A DNA stretch of 14,578 nt from a bacterium. GTDB taxonomy: Bacteria; Bacteroidota; Bacteroidia; B-17B0; Aurantibacillaceae. Location: positions 1 through 14,578 of the forward strand of contig DAHXOV010000102.1 of assembly GCA_027364695.1 (NCBI GenBank). The letters are read 5' to 3'. The notes below the pieces were generated by a model. It had not been told where the DNA came from. It ran no database searches and saw only the letters and a program-made list of their open reading frames with translations. Positions within the stretch are counted from its first letter, which is position 1. Each line of letters begins with the position of its first letter. This document shows, piece after piece, positions 8,093-14,578 of the stretch. The translations under genes were made by a program, and so were the position numbers.

Positions 8093-8136
8093 TGATATAT
8101 ATCATTTTTAACAGCATCTTTTAATGGGTATCTTTG
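8093..8136 (+). promoter_or_regulatory. Promoter of the hemerythrin-moaA-modEABC unit with CRP/FNR-type box
   Basis: A perfect 12-bp palindrome TGATATATATCA (8093-8104), form TGAT-N4-ATCA, is followed after 24 bases by TATCTTTG (8129-8136), a full TAnnTTTG match. The operator centre therefore falls near -41.5. There is no second box 22 bp upstream. The ATG at 8153 leaves a leader of only about 12 bases. Because the site is symmetrical it might also act on the divergent moaE. Confidence 0.65.
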
Positions 8137-8152
8137 CGTTAAATATACTGTC

Positions 8153-8839
8153 ATGGCAAACATTACAAACCATCTTAATGCTTTACAAGAACAAGATAAA
8201 CTCAAAAGAACAGTAGAAAAATCAATACAAGATGAAGGGACCTCTCCTATGGCACCTCCTGATTTTTTTCAGCCACCATCCAAGATAGAAGAAATAGCTT
8301 ATGAACAATTACCAAAATCCATAAAAAAATTAGTAGATGAACATCATACCGCCTTGGAATACCTTAAAAAATTTGAAATTTCATTGATAACATTTAAAGA
8401 GAGTGGATTTAAATATACAAAAGAGCTATCTGTCTCATTCAAAGATTTCTTTGAGTTTTTTGATAAGCATCTTATTCCCCATCATCAGAAAGAAGATAAA
8501 TATCTGTTCCCTGTATTGGAAAAATACTTCATCCACTCAGGAGAGCATAGCAAGTATATGAGTAATAATAAACATGATACACCAATAGATGTCATGTCAG
8601 ATGATCATCTAAAAATGATGCAGGTAGGATCGCTTATATTCAATCTTCTTGGAATATATGTAAGAATACCTGATGTTGTATCCAGAAACTTAATTGCTGA
8701 TATAATTTTTAATAAAGGGATGGAATTAATTGATTTGCTTCGTATTCATATCTATCAAGAAGAAAACATATTGTTCCCACAATCTGTCAGATTTCTGTCA
8801 TCCGAAGAGTTTATTCAAATTGAAAGATATATTAAATAA
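8153..8839 (+). CDS. Hemerythrin-like (HHE) diiron protein
   Basis: A cytoplasmic protein of 228 residues with no signal peptide. After about 50 residues of proline- and charge-rich leader comes a helical hemerythrin-type domain with candidate diiron ligands: H64/H65 (DEHHTAL), H106 and H110/H111, E114 (HLIPHHQKEDKYLFP), H152 (DDHLKMM), H199 and E203 (HIYQEENILFP). The two H-x3-E...LFP repeats are characteristic. Relatives bind O2 or NO, or, in the RIC/YtfE branch, repair iron-sulfur clusters; the N-terminal cysteine domain of RIC is absent and there is no cysteine at all. It leads the operon, and its TAA is immediately followed by the moaA ATG. Context suggests sensing or removing O2/NO, or protecting the iron-sulfur enzymes MoaA and NarGH. 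That role is inference. Confidence 0.75.
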   Translation: MANITNHLNALQEQDKLKRTVEKSIQDEGTSPMAPPDFFQPPSKIEEIAYEQLPKSIKKLVDEHHTALEYLKKFEISLITFKESGFKYTKELSVSFKDFFEFFDKHLIPHHQKEDKYLFPVLEKYFIHSGEHSKYMSNNKHDTPIDVMSDDHLKMMQVGSLIFNLLGIYVRIPDVVSRNLIADIIFNKGMELIDLLRIHIYQEENILFPQSVRFLSSEEFIQIERYIK

Positions 8840-9820
8840 ATGCTGAAAGACTCATTCAATAGAGTTCACGACTATTTAAGAATTTCGATTACTGATAAGT
8901 GCAATTTTTCCTGTACTTACTGCATGCCCATAAAAAACTGTCACTTCTTACCCAATAATAAACTCATGACAGTAAATGAAATTTATACAATAGCAAAAAT
9001 TTTTGTTGGATTAGGAATAAAAAAAATCAGATTGACCGGAGGAGAGCCTTTAATACATCCTGATTTCATACAGATACTAGAAAAACTTCATTCGCTTAAA
9101 TTGGAACTGGCATTAACTACTAATGCTTATTATTTGGATAAATACATCCATCCATTTAAACAATTAAGATTAGGATCTATCAATGTAAGTTTAGACACAT
9201 TAGAGGCAGCAAAATTTCTAAAAATCACAGGGAAAAATGCATTTGAAAAAATTTACAACAATATCGTTTTATTGCTTCAACATAACTTTCATCCCAAAAT
9301 TAATGTCGTTCTAATTAAAGATATCAATGACAATGAAATAATGAATTTTATCAATTGGACTAAAGATTTGCCTATCCATGTAAGATTTATTGAATATATG
9401 CCATTTGAAGCCAATAGGTGGAATTTGAATTATGTCGTTCCTTTGAATGAAATTTTAAATAAAATAAATGAAGAAGGGTATACTATCGTAAAATTAAATG
9501 ACACGCTTAATAGCACATCCAAATCCTTTCAAATAAAAAAATTCAAAGGCACTTTTGCCATCATAAGCACTGTGTCAAATCCTTTCTGTGATAATTGCAA
9601 CAGAATCAGATTAACAGCAGATGGCAAGTTGAGAAATTGTCTGTTTGCACAATCAGAAACAGATATTTTAACTCCATTAAGAGAAAACAAAAATATTGTC
9701 CCTCTTATAGAAAAATCTATTGGGTCAAAATTCAAGCTAAGAGGTGGATTGCCTGATTTCAAGGATCAACAGATATTTAAAAAACTGTCTAAAAGAAAAA
9801 TGATAGAAATAGGAGGATAA
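8840..9820 (+). CDS. moaA: GTP 3',8-cyclase (molybdenum cofactor biosynthesis protein A)
   Basis: Radical SAM enzyme that converts GTP to 3',8-cyclo-GTP, the first step of molybdopterin synthesis (completed by MoaC). At 326 residues it is full length. The N-terminal cluster motif is C21-x3-C25-x2-C28 in ITDKCNFSCTYCMP, followed by the SAM-binding LTGGEPL. The substrate-side cluster is C250-x2-C253-x13-C267 in NPFCDNCNRIRLTADGKLRNC. The C-terminal Gly-Gly tail needed for activity is intact (MIEIGG). It starts directly at the stop of the hemerythrin-like gene, so translation is probably coupled. moaC is not in the window. Confidence 0.95.
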   Translation: MLKDSFNRVHDYLRISITDKCNFSCTYCMPIKNCHFLPNNKLMTVNEIYTIAKIFVGLGIKKIRLTGGEPLIHPDFIQILEKLHSLKLELALTTNAYYLDKYIHPFKQLRLGSINVSLDTLEAAKFLKITGKNAFEKIYNNIVLLLQHNFHPKINVVLIKDINDNEIMNFINWTKDLPIHVRFIEYMPFEANRWNLNYVVPLNEILNKINEEGYTIVKLNDTLNSTSKSFQIKKFKGTFAIISTVSNPFCDNCNRIRLTADGKLRNCLFAQSETDILTPLRENKNIVPLIEKSIGSKFKLRGGLPDFKDQQIFKKLSKRKMIEIGG

Positions 9821-9860
9821 TTTTTTTAATAATCGTTATGCTTTTTAAAACATACCGAAG

Positions 9861-10208
9861 ATGAAACCACAAAAAAACTTAAGTATATTGGTACGATTAT
9901 GGATAAACAATAAAACCAAACCGTTTTTAGGCAAAGGGAGAATATTGTTATTAGAAAATATCAGAAAACATGGAAGCATCAGATCGGCTGCAAAGCAAAT
10001 GAACATGTCATACAGAAAAGCATGGCAAATGATTGAAGATATGAACAACTTATCCAAAACACCGCTGGTTACAAAAAGAGTAGGCGGAAAATCAGGTGGT
10101 GGAGCCATCTTAACAAAAAGTGGAGAAAATACGATAAAAGTATTTTACAAAATAGAAAATCATCTCCAAAAGACTGCCAGTCAATTACTGAAAAAACAAA
10201 TCATATGA
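9861..10208 (+). CDS. modE: ModE-type molybdate-responsive HTH regulator, DNA-binding domain only
   Basis: A 115-residue protein matching the N-terminal winged-helix domain of ModE: LGKGRILLLENIRKHGSIRSAA, then the recognition-helix part MSYRKAWQMIEDMN, then VTKRVGGKSGGGAILTKSG. E. coli ModE is about 260 residues because two molybdate-binding MOP domains follow; here none is present, and the stop overlaps modA as ATGA (10205-10208). The short form is known in other bacteria, where the sensing mode is less clear. It sits 40 bp after moaA in the same unit. A role in controlling modABC is inferred. No clear ModE operator was seen. Confidence 0.85.
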   Translation: MKPQKNLSILVRLWINNKTKPFLGKGRILLLENIRKHGSIRSAAKQMNMSYRKAWQMIEDMNNLSKTPLVTKRVGGKSGGGAILTKSGENTIKVFYKIENHLQKTASQLLKKQII

Positions 10209-11134
10209 TTCAACATAATGCCCTTAATTACTTTAATTACTTTATTTTAATTTTGCTAAACATCCCCTTTTTATTCATTTCATGTAATAGTATAACAAAT
10301 CATCAGAAAAAAGAATATCCAGATAATAAAATATATGTGTTTTGTGGGGCTGCCAGTAAACCACCTATGGAAGAAATAGTAGATTTATTTAAGAAAAAAA
10401 AAGAAATAGATATAGAAATTACTTATGGAGGTTCTGGTTTTGTTCTTTCACAAATGCAACTAACAGAAAAAGGAGATATTTACATGCCAGGATCATCAGA
10501 TTTTATGGAAAAAGCAAAAAAATCAGGATTAGTGCTGCCAGAAACAGAAAAAAAAATAGTTTACTTAATCCCTGAGATAAATGTACAAAAAGGCAATCCT
10601 AAAAAAATAAAATCATTAAAAGATCTGACAAGACCCAATATTCGCATCGCCATTGGACAACCAGAAAATGTTTGCGTTGGAACTTATGCTGTAGAAATAA
10701 TAGAAAATACCTTCACTCCATCTGAAAAAAAACAATTCAAAAAAAATATCATTAACTATACAGAAAGTTGCGAAAAAACAGCCAATGTTTTGTCTTTAAA
10801 ATTAGTGGATGCCGTAATGGCTTGGGATATTTTTCAATATTGGGACACCACCCACATTGAGCGTATTAAGTTGAACAAACATGAAATTGTACGTGTCGGA
10901 TATGTCCCCGTAGCCATTTCAAAATTCACTCAAAATAAACAACTCGCACAACAATTTATTGATTTTTTAATAAGCAAAGAATCAAAAAATATATTTAAAA
11001 AATATCATTACCTCACTAATATTGAAGAAGTATATAACTATACTGACATCAACGGAAATTCAATAGGTAAAAAAACCATTGGAGGCATTTATCAATTACC
11101 CGCAAAATGGGTATTTCAATCAAATGAAAAATGA
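10205..11134 (+). CDS. modA: Molybdate ABC transporter substrate-binding lipoprotein
   Basis: Periplasmic binding component for molybdate/tungstate uptake, 309 residues. The N terminus is a hydrophobic signal ending in a lipobox-like FISC, so C27 would be lipidated and anchor the protein. The mature part has the ModA-type layout: VFCGAASKPPMEEIVDLF, then ITYGGSGFVLSQMQL, then GDIYMPGSSDFMEKAKKSG, and IAIGQPENVCVGTYAVEIIE in the second lobe. Oxyanion-binding serines are expected at ASK and GGSG. The ATG overlaps the modE stop by 4 bp, and modB follows after 3 bp. Molybdate rather than tungstate or sulfate is supported by the modE, modBC and moaA neighbours. Confidence 0.87.
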   Translation: MIQHNALNYFNYFILILLNIPFLFISCNSITNHQKKEYPDNKIYVFCGAASKPPMEEIVDLFKKKKEIDIEITYGGSGFVLSQMQLTEKGDIYMPGSSDFMEKAKKSGLVLPETEKKIVYLIPEINVQKGNPKKIKSLKDLTRPNIRIAIGQPENVCVGTYAVEIIENTFTPSEKKQFKKNIINYTESCEKTANVLSLKLVDAVMAWDIFQYWDTTHIERIKLNKHEIVRVGYVPVAISKFTQNKQLAQQFIDFLISKESKNIFKKYHYLTNIEEVYNYTDINGNSIGKKTIGGIYQLPAKWVFQSNEK

Positions 11135-11137
11135 AAT

Positions 11138-11917
11138 ATGAACAACACGCTTTCATTGAAACACATTTTTTTCGTTGCTTTAGTTCCCTTGATTTACCTT
11201 ATACTCATTATCTCATTATTTACGTTTTTAGATCAAAATAAATTAGTTGAAATACTAACTTCTGAACGAACATTGTATTCTTTAAAACTGAGTATTTCCT
11301 GTGCAAGCATTGTAGCCATTACCTCTACCATCCTTGCAATACCAATAGCTTACCTGTTAAGCAGAAATCAATTTTATATGAAAAATGTTATAGACACCTT
11401 ATTGGAACTGCCTCTGGTTGTATCTCCTGCTGCCTTAGGCGCCATGATATTGATTTTTTTTAATACAAAATATGGAAAATACATACAGGATAATATGGTG
11501 CAAGTTGTGTTTTCTATCAATGGAATTATAGTAGCCCAAGTCATTTCTACCATCGGTATTTCTATTCGCCTAATAAAATCTGTCATGGACGAAATACCCA
11601 TCCGCTACGAAAATATAGCACGAACATTGGGCGCTAACTCATTTCAATCTTTTAAAACCATTATGTTACCTTTATCCAAAAAAGGAATTATGGCTTCTTT
11701 TATTTTAGTATGGGCAAAATCAATAGGAGAATTTGGAGCTACCATTACTGTCGCCGGAACAATGCCTTTTTATACAGAAACATTGCCTATTGCTATTTAT
11801 TTACGATTATCATCTGCAGATATTGAAGGGGCTGTAGTCCTCATATTGACAATTATTGCCATTGGCCTATTGGCTCTTTCTCTATTCAGATTTTTAAGTA
11901 GAAAGACCATACTATGA
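11138..11917 (+). CDS. modB: Molybdate ABC transporter permease
   Basis: Inner-membrane channel subunit, 259 residues, with five or six hydrophobic segments. The cytoplasmic coupling (EAA) loop that docks on ModC is visible as YENIARTLGANSFQSFKTIMLPLSKKG (around 152-178), and the characteristic LPLVVSPAALG and SIGEFGATI stretches match the ModB/CysT permease family. The final four bases form an ATGA overlap with modC (11914-11917), so expression is probably coupled. Length is slightly above the usual 220-230 because of the N-terminal segment. Confidence 0.9.
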   Translation: MNNTLSLKHIFFVALVPLIYLILIISLFTFLDQNKLVEILTSERTLYSLKLSISCASIVAITSTILAIPIAYLLSRNQFYMKNVIDTLLELPLVVSPAALGAMILIFFNTKYGKYIQDNMVQVVFSINGIIVAQVISTIGISIRLIKSVMDEIPIRYENIARTLGANSFQSFKTIMLPLSKKGIMASFILVWAKSIGEFGATITVAGTMPFYTETLPIAIYLRLSSADIEGAVVLILTIIAIGLLALSLFRFLSRKTIL

Positions 11918-12978
11918 TTGATTTAAAAAACATCCATTACAAAGCAAATAACTTTTTTCTTGACAAGATCAATCATACCTTCGAAGAAAAAAAAATACAC
12001 ATTATTTTAGGTCCCAGCGGAAGCGGAAAAACCTTATTACTTGAAATCATTGCAGGGCTAAGAACTCCACAGAACGGACAAATTATCTATCACAATACAG
12101 ATATTACAAAACTCCTTCCTGAAAAAAGAAACATCGCTTATTTACCACAAGATAATGTGCTGTTCCCTCACTTAAATGTAAAAGAAAATATCTCCTATGC
12201 ATTAAAAATAAAGGGCATTAACAATGATGCAAATAGCCTGAAAATAACCGAAAAACTTCAAATTACACCTATCCTCAATAGAAATGTTCAACACCTTAGT
12301 GGAGGAGAAATACAAAGAGTAGCCCTGGCAAGAAGCATCATCGCAGGAAGTAAAACACTTTTACTAGATGAACCTACATCCGCATTTCACTATTCACTAA
12401 AAAATGAGTTCTTACATTTTCTCAAAGAAATACAAAAAGATTATGAACTTACTATCATTATGGTAACACACGACATACTCGGAGTATTCTCAATTGCTGA
12501 CTATATTACTTTTTTAATCAACGGAAAATTATATCAAACATTTAATAACACAGAACCCAAATTTACTCCTACCCATTATGAAGTAGCAAAATTTATGGGA
12601 ATCAAAAATATATTTGAAGGATATATATCTTCACACGATAAAATCATCTGTCCTCACTTAAACACTGCATTTACCATCCACCCAACCCTACCAGACAAAA
12701 AAAACATGAACATAAAATTTGGCATAAAACCAGAAGATATTAGAATTATCCTACCAGAAAAGAAAAAAAATTACACCAATACCCCTAATCAACTAAAAGG
12801 CAACATAAAAAAAATATATCGCCATTTTTATCATTACAACCTCTTGTTTGTTCCACACAATATTGAATATCCAATAGAAATCCATTTCCCAATCACAAAA
12901 TCAGAAAAAATAACTCTATACGAAGGTAAAGACATAGAAATAATTATCAAACCAAATGATATATTCTTACTGATTTAA
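11914..12978 (+). CDS. modC: Molybdate ABC transporter ATP-binding protein
   Basis: Energy-coupling ATPase of the ModABC importer, 354 residues. Walker A GPSGSGKT (33-40), Q-loop in YLPQDN, signature LSGGE (128-132), Walker B LLLDE (149-153) and H-loop H186 (VTH) are all present. The D-loop is unusual: after DEPTSA the usual Leu-Asp is Phe-His (F158-H159). The C-terminal 110 residues (from about 240) are lysine-rich and contain 'FGIKPEDIRI' and a second beta-rich half, consistent with a diverged TOBE/MOP-like regulatory domain that may bind molybdate. The DNA here is A- and C-rich and very poor in G. It is the last gene of the operon. Confidence 0.9.
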   Translation: MIDLKNIHYKANNFFLDKINHTFEEKKIHIILGPSGSGKTLLLEIIAGLRTPQNGQIIYHNTDITKLLPEKRNIAYLPQDNVLFPHLNVKENISYALKIKGINNDANSLKITEKLQITPILNRNVQHLSGGEIQRVALARSIIAGSKTLLLDEPTSAFHYSLKNEFLHFLKEIQKDYELTIIMVTHDILGVFSIADYITFLINGKLYQTFNNTEPKFTPTHYEVAKFMGIKNIFEGYISSHDKIICPHLNTAFTIHPTLPDKKNMNIKFGIKPEDIRIILPEKKKNYTNTPNQLKGNIKKIYRHFYHYNLLFVPHNIEYPIEIHFPITKSEKITLYEGKDIEIIIKPNDIFLLI

Positions 12979-13007
12979 TCTATACTTTATTTTGAACAAA
13001 ATACCCC

Positions 13008-13043
13008 TGTTTTACAACTGTTAAAACAATAAAACCCAACAGT
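13008..13043 (+). terminator. Overlapping inverted repeats after modC, possible terminator
   Basis: TGTTTTA (13008-13014) pairs with TAAAACA (13022-13028) around a 7-base loop. A second, overlapping pair, ACTGTT (13017-13022) with AACAGT (13038-13043), cannot form at the same time. No T-tract follows, so intrinsic termination is doubtful. The position, about 30 bases after the modC stop and upstream of the next promoter, fits the end of the mod transcript. Confidence 0.3.
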
Positions 13044-13072
13044 CTATTATTATCCCATTATCAAAACCCTCC

Positions 13073-13137
13073 TGATTAAAATCATACTACCAACTGATTA
13101 TTATCATATTTTTTAAATTATCACACCCCTACCTTTG
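13073..13137 (+). promoter_or_regulatory. Promoter of the cytochrome c-narG unit with tandem CRP/FNR-type boxes
   Basis: Two perfect TGAT-N4-ATCA palindromes, TGATTAAAATCA (13073-13084) and TGATTATTATCA (13095-13106), are exactly 22 bp apart. The second is followed after 23 bases by TACCTTTG (13130-13137), a full TAnnTTTG match. This is the strongest promoter of the set by sequence. It lies over an in-frame TTG (13135), which rules that codon out as the start and points to the ATG at 13168. Confidence 0.72.
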
Positions 13138-13167
13138 CAACATAAATTTTTAGTAAAATCATCCACT

Positions 13168-14019
13168 ATGATACACAAAATTGTCATCGGAATTTTAGTT
13201 GTTTCATTAACCTCTGCTATAGCACAAGATGGAGCAACACTATTTAAAAACAACTGCGGCATGTGCCACAAGTTAGGCGCAAGATTAGTAGGACCTGACT
13301 TAATAAACATTACTCAAAAAAGAAGTAAAGAATGGCTTAATAAATTTATTAAATCACCTCAAAGTTTAATAAAAAGTGGAGATAAAGACGCTGTAGCCAT
13401 ACTTAATGAATTCAATCAAATTTTAATGCCTGACCAAAATATAACAGACACACAAATCAATGACATCCTAAAATACATAGAAGAAAATAGCCCCCAGACA
13501 AGCGCTACAAATGCACCCACTCAGGAACCTCAAAAACCTGAAGAACCCATTATATCTGATAAAAAAGCCTATGCCAGTTTGGTGGAAAAAGGAGCTAAAT
13601 TATTCGACGGACGCATTCGCTTTCAAAATGGAGGACCTACTTGTGTCGCTTGTCATAATGTAAACTCTTATGCAATCACAGGAGGAGGAAGCTTAGCCAA
13701 AGATCTTACAGATGTGTACACCAGAATAGGCGATGAAGGCATTAAAGGAGTGCTAAGCGGGCTCCCATTTCCTGCAATGAAAAACTCATTTGAAAATCAT
13801 CCTGTTACAGAAGAAGAAGCCGCTGCTGTATCCGCATTCCTAAGACAAGTATCAAAAGATAGCCGCGAAACAAATCCTTTTGATTACGCTTCTTTATTAG
13901 TATGGGGTGGCCTACCAGGTATCCTCATCCTATTAGGAATATATTCTTTTATTTGGTATAACAGAAAAAAGAAAACTGTTAACCACTCCATTTACTCAAG
14001 ACAAATAAAAAGTTATTAA
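13168..14019 (+). CDS. Membrane-anchored dihaem cytochrome c, probable nitrate reductase partner
   Basis: The start is set at the ATG at 13168; an in-frame TTG at 13135 lies inside the -7 box. From there the product is 283 residues with a clear signal peptide ([20 protein letters not shown]). Haem site 1 is C30-x2-C33-H34 (CGMCH), with M87 (ILMPDQ) a likely axial ligand. A proline/threonine-rich linker (about 108-128) joins a second domain with C159-x2-C162-H163 (CVACH) and a Met in 'FPAMKNS'. One C-terminal membrane helix ([22 protein letters not shown]) with a basic tail anchors it, haems in the periplasm. It precedes narG by 17 bp. A comparable dihaem cytochrome, NarC, is part of the Thermus nar operon, and an electron-transfer role here is inferred by analogy. 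Confidence 0.85.
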   Translation: MIHKIVIGILVVSLTSAIAQDGATLFKNNCGMCHKLGARLVGPDLINITQKRSKEWLNKFIKSPQSLIKSGDKDAVAILNEFNQILMPDQNITDTQINDILKYIEENSPQTSATNAPTQEPQKPEEPIISDKKAYASLVEKGAKLFDGRIRFQNGGPTCVACHNVNSYAITGGGSLAKDLTDVYTRIGDEGIKGVLSGLPFPAMKNSFENHPVTEEEAAAVSAFLRQVSKDSRETNPFDYASLLVWGGLPGILILLGIYSFIWYNRKKKTVNHSIYSRQIKSY

Positions 14020-14036
14020 TCTTAAAAATAAAAACT

Positions 14037-14578
14037 ATGACTTGGATTAAAGACATTATCTCTCCCGAAACCAGAAAATGGGAGGAATTTTATAGAAACA
14101 GATTCCAACACGATAAAATCATAAGAAGCACCCATGGCGTTAACTGTACAGGAGGATGCTCATGGCAAATTCATGTAAAAGATGGAATCGTTGTATGGGA
14201 AACACAACAATTGGATTATCCACTCCTTGAAAGTCAGATCCCACCTTACGAGCCAAGAGGCTGTCAAAGAGGCATCTCCTACTCATGGTACCTTTATAGC
14301 CCTTTGAGAATAAAGTATCCACTCATGAGAGGCGCTCTATTAGACCTGTTCAGAGAAGAAAAAAAGAAAACAGGAGATGCTTACACAGCATGGGAAAACA
14401 TACAAAAAGACGAAACCAAAAGAAAACGATACCAAAAAGCAAGAGGAAAAGGAGGATTCAGACGCGTCAGTTGGGATGAAGTACTAGACCTCATTGCAGC
14501 AGCAAATATCTATACCGCTAAAAAACACGGACCAGACCGTGTAGCAGGGTTCTCACCTATACCCGCTATGTCTATGTT
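14037..14578 (+). CDS. narG: Respiratory nitrate reductase alpha subunit, N-terminal part
   Basis: The first 180 codons of the molybdenum-bisMGD subunit that reduces nitrate to nitrite; the gene runs off the right edge. The FS0 iron-sulfur cluster ligands are H33, C37, C41 and C76 ([13 protein letters not shown] and EPRGCQRG), and the His ligand is the mark of the NarG class. Family stretches [36 protein letters not shown] and [15 protein letters not shown] [18 protein letters not shown] are present. The ATG is 17 bp after the cytochrome stop. The N terminus is about 16 residues shorter than in E. coli NarG and has no twin-arginine remnant, so a cytoplasmic active site is expected, which agrees with the two NarK transporters. 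narHJI are expected downstream. Confidence 0.96.
   Translation, partial: MTWIKDIISPETRKWEEFYRNRFQHDKIIRSTHGVNCTGGCSWQIHVKDGIVVWETQQLDYPLLESQIPPYEPRGCQRGISYSWYLYSPLRIKYPLMRGALLDLFREEKKKTGDAYTAWENIQKDETKRKRYQKARGKGGFRRVSWDEVLDLIAAANIYTAKKHGPDRVAGFSPIPAMSM

Noticed and set aside
9821..9860. Separate promoter or ModE operator between moaA and modE
   Set aside because: The 40-bp gap has no TAnnTTTG box and no clear palindrome, so modE is treated as part of the upstream unit.
8000..14578. Apparent change of G/C skew between the narK half and the mod/nar half
   Set aside because: Sampled 60-base lines differ sharply (4381-4440: 21 G and 9 C; 12661-12720: 3 G and 18 C), but moaA and modA lines are close to even, so it is not a clean boundary and is probably local codon use in modC.

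Overview
The window looks like a Bacteroidota chromosome segment. The evidence is low-GC DNA, a type IX secretion sorting domain on the first gene product, near absence of Shine-Dalgarno sites, and promoters with the Bacteroidota -7 box TAnnTTTG. Order and genus cannot be told from the sequence. I saw no mobile element, CRISPR array, tRNA or rRNA.

Layout. 1-505 (+) is the 3' end of a secreted subtilisin-like protease. 610-2980 (-) is a housekeeping pair, gyrB followed by an overlapping rnpA. Everything from 3136 to the right edge belongs to nitrate respiration: narK1, an outer-membrane porin and narK2 (+, 3136-7473); moaE (-, 7596-8027); a hemerythrin-like gene, moaA, a short modE, modA, modB and modC (+, 8153-12978); then a membrane-anchored dihaem cytochrome c and the first 180 codons of narG (+, 13168 to edge).

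How the genes fit. The porin would admit nitrate to the periplasm. The two NarK proteins would move nitrate in and nitrite out across the inner membrane. ModABC imports molybdate, and MoaA and MoaE are two steps of molybdopterin synthesis, supplying the cofactor that NarG needs. The cytochrome is a candidate electron carrier to or from the reductase. The hemerythrin-like protein is a candidate O2/NO sensor, scavenger or iron-sulfur protector. moaC, moaD, moeA, mogA and narHJI are not in the window; narHJI probably lie to the right.

Main observation. The four plus-strand transcription units of the island (narK1-porin, narK2, hemerythrin-moaA-modEABC, cytochrome-narG) each start with a CRP/FNR-type palindrome (TGA-N6-TCA; full form TGAT-N4-ATCA in three of the four proximal sites). 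Each sits 23 or 24 bases upstream of a TAnnTTTG-like box, the geometry of a class II activator site. narK1 and cytochrome-narG carry a second box exactly 22 bp further upstream. This predicts one regulon under one CRP/FNR-family activator whose gene is not in the window.
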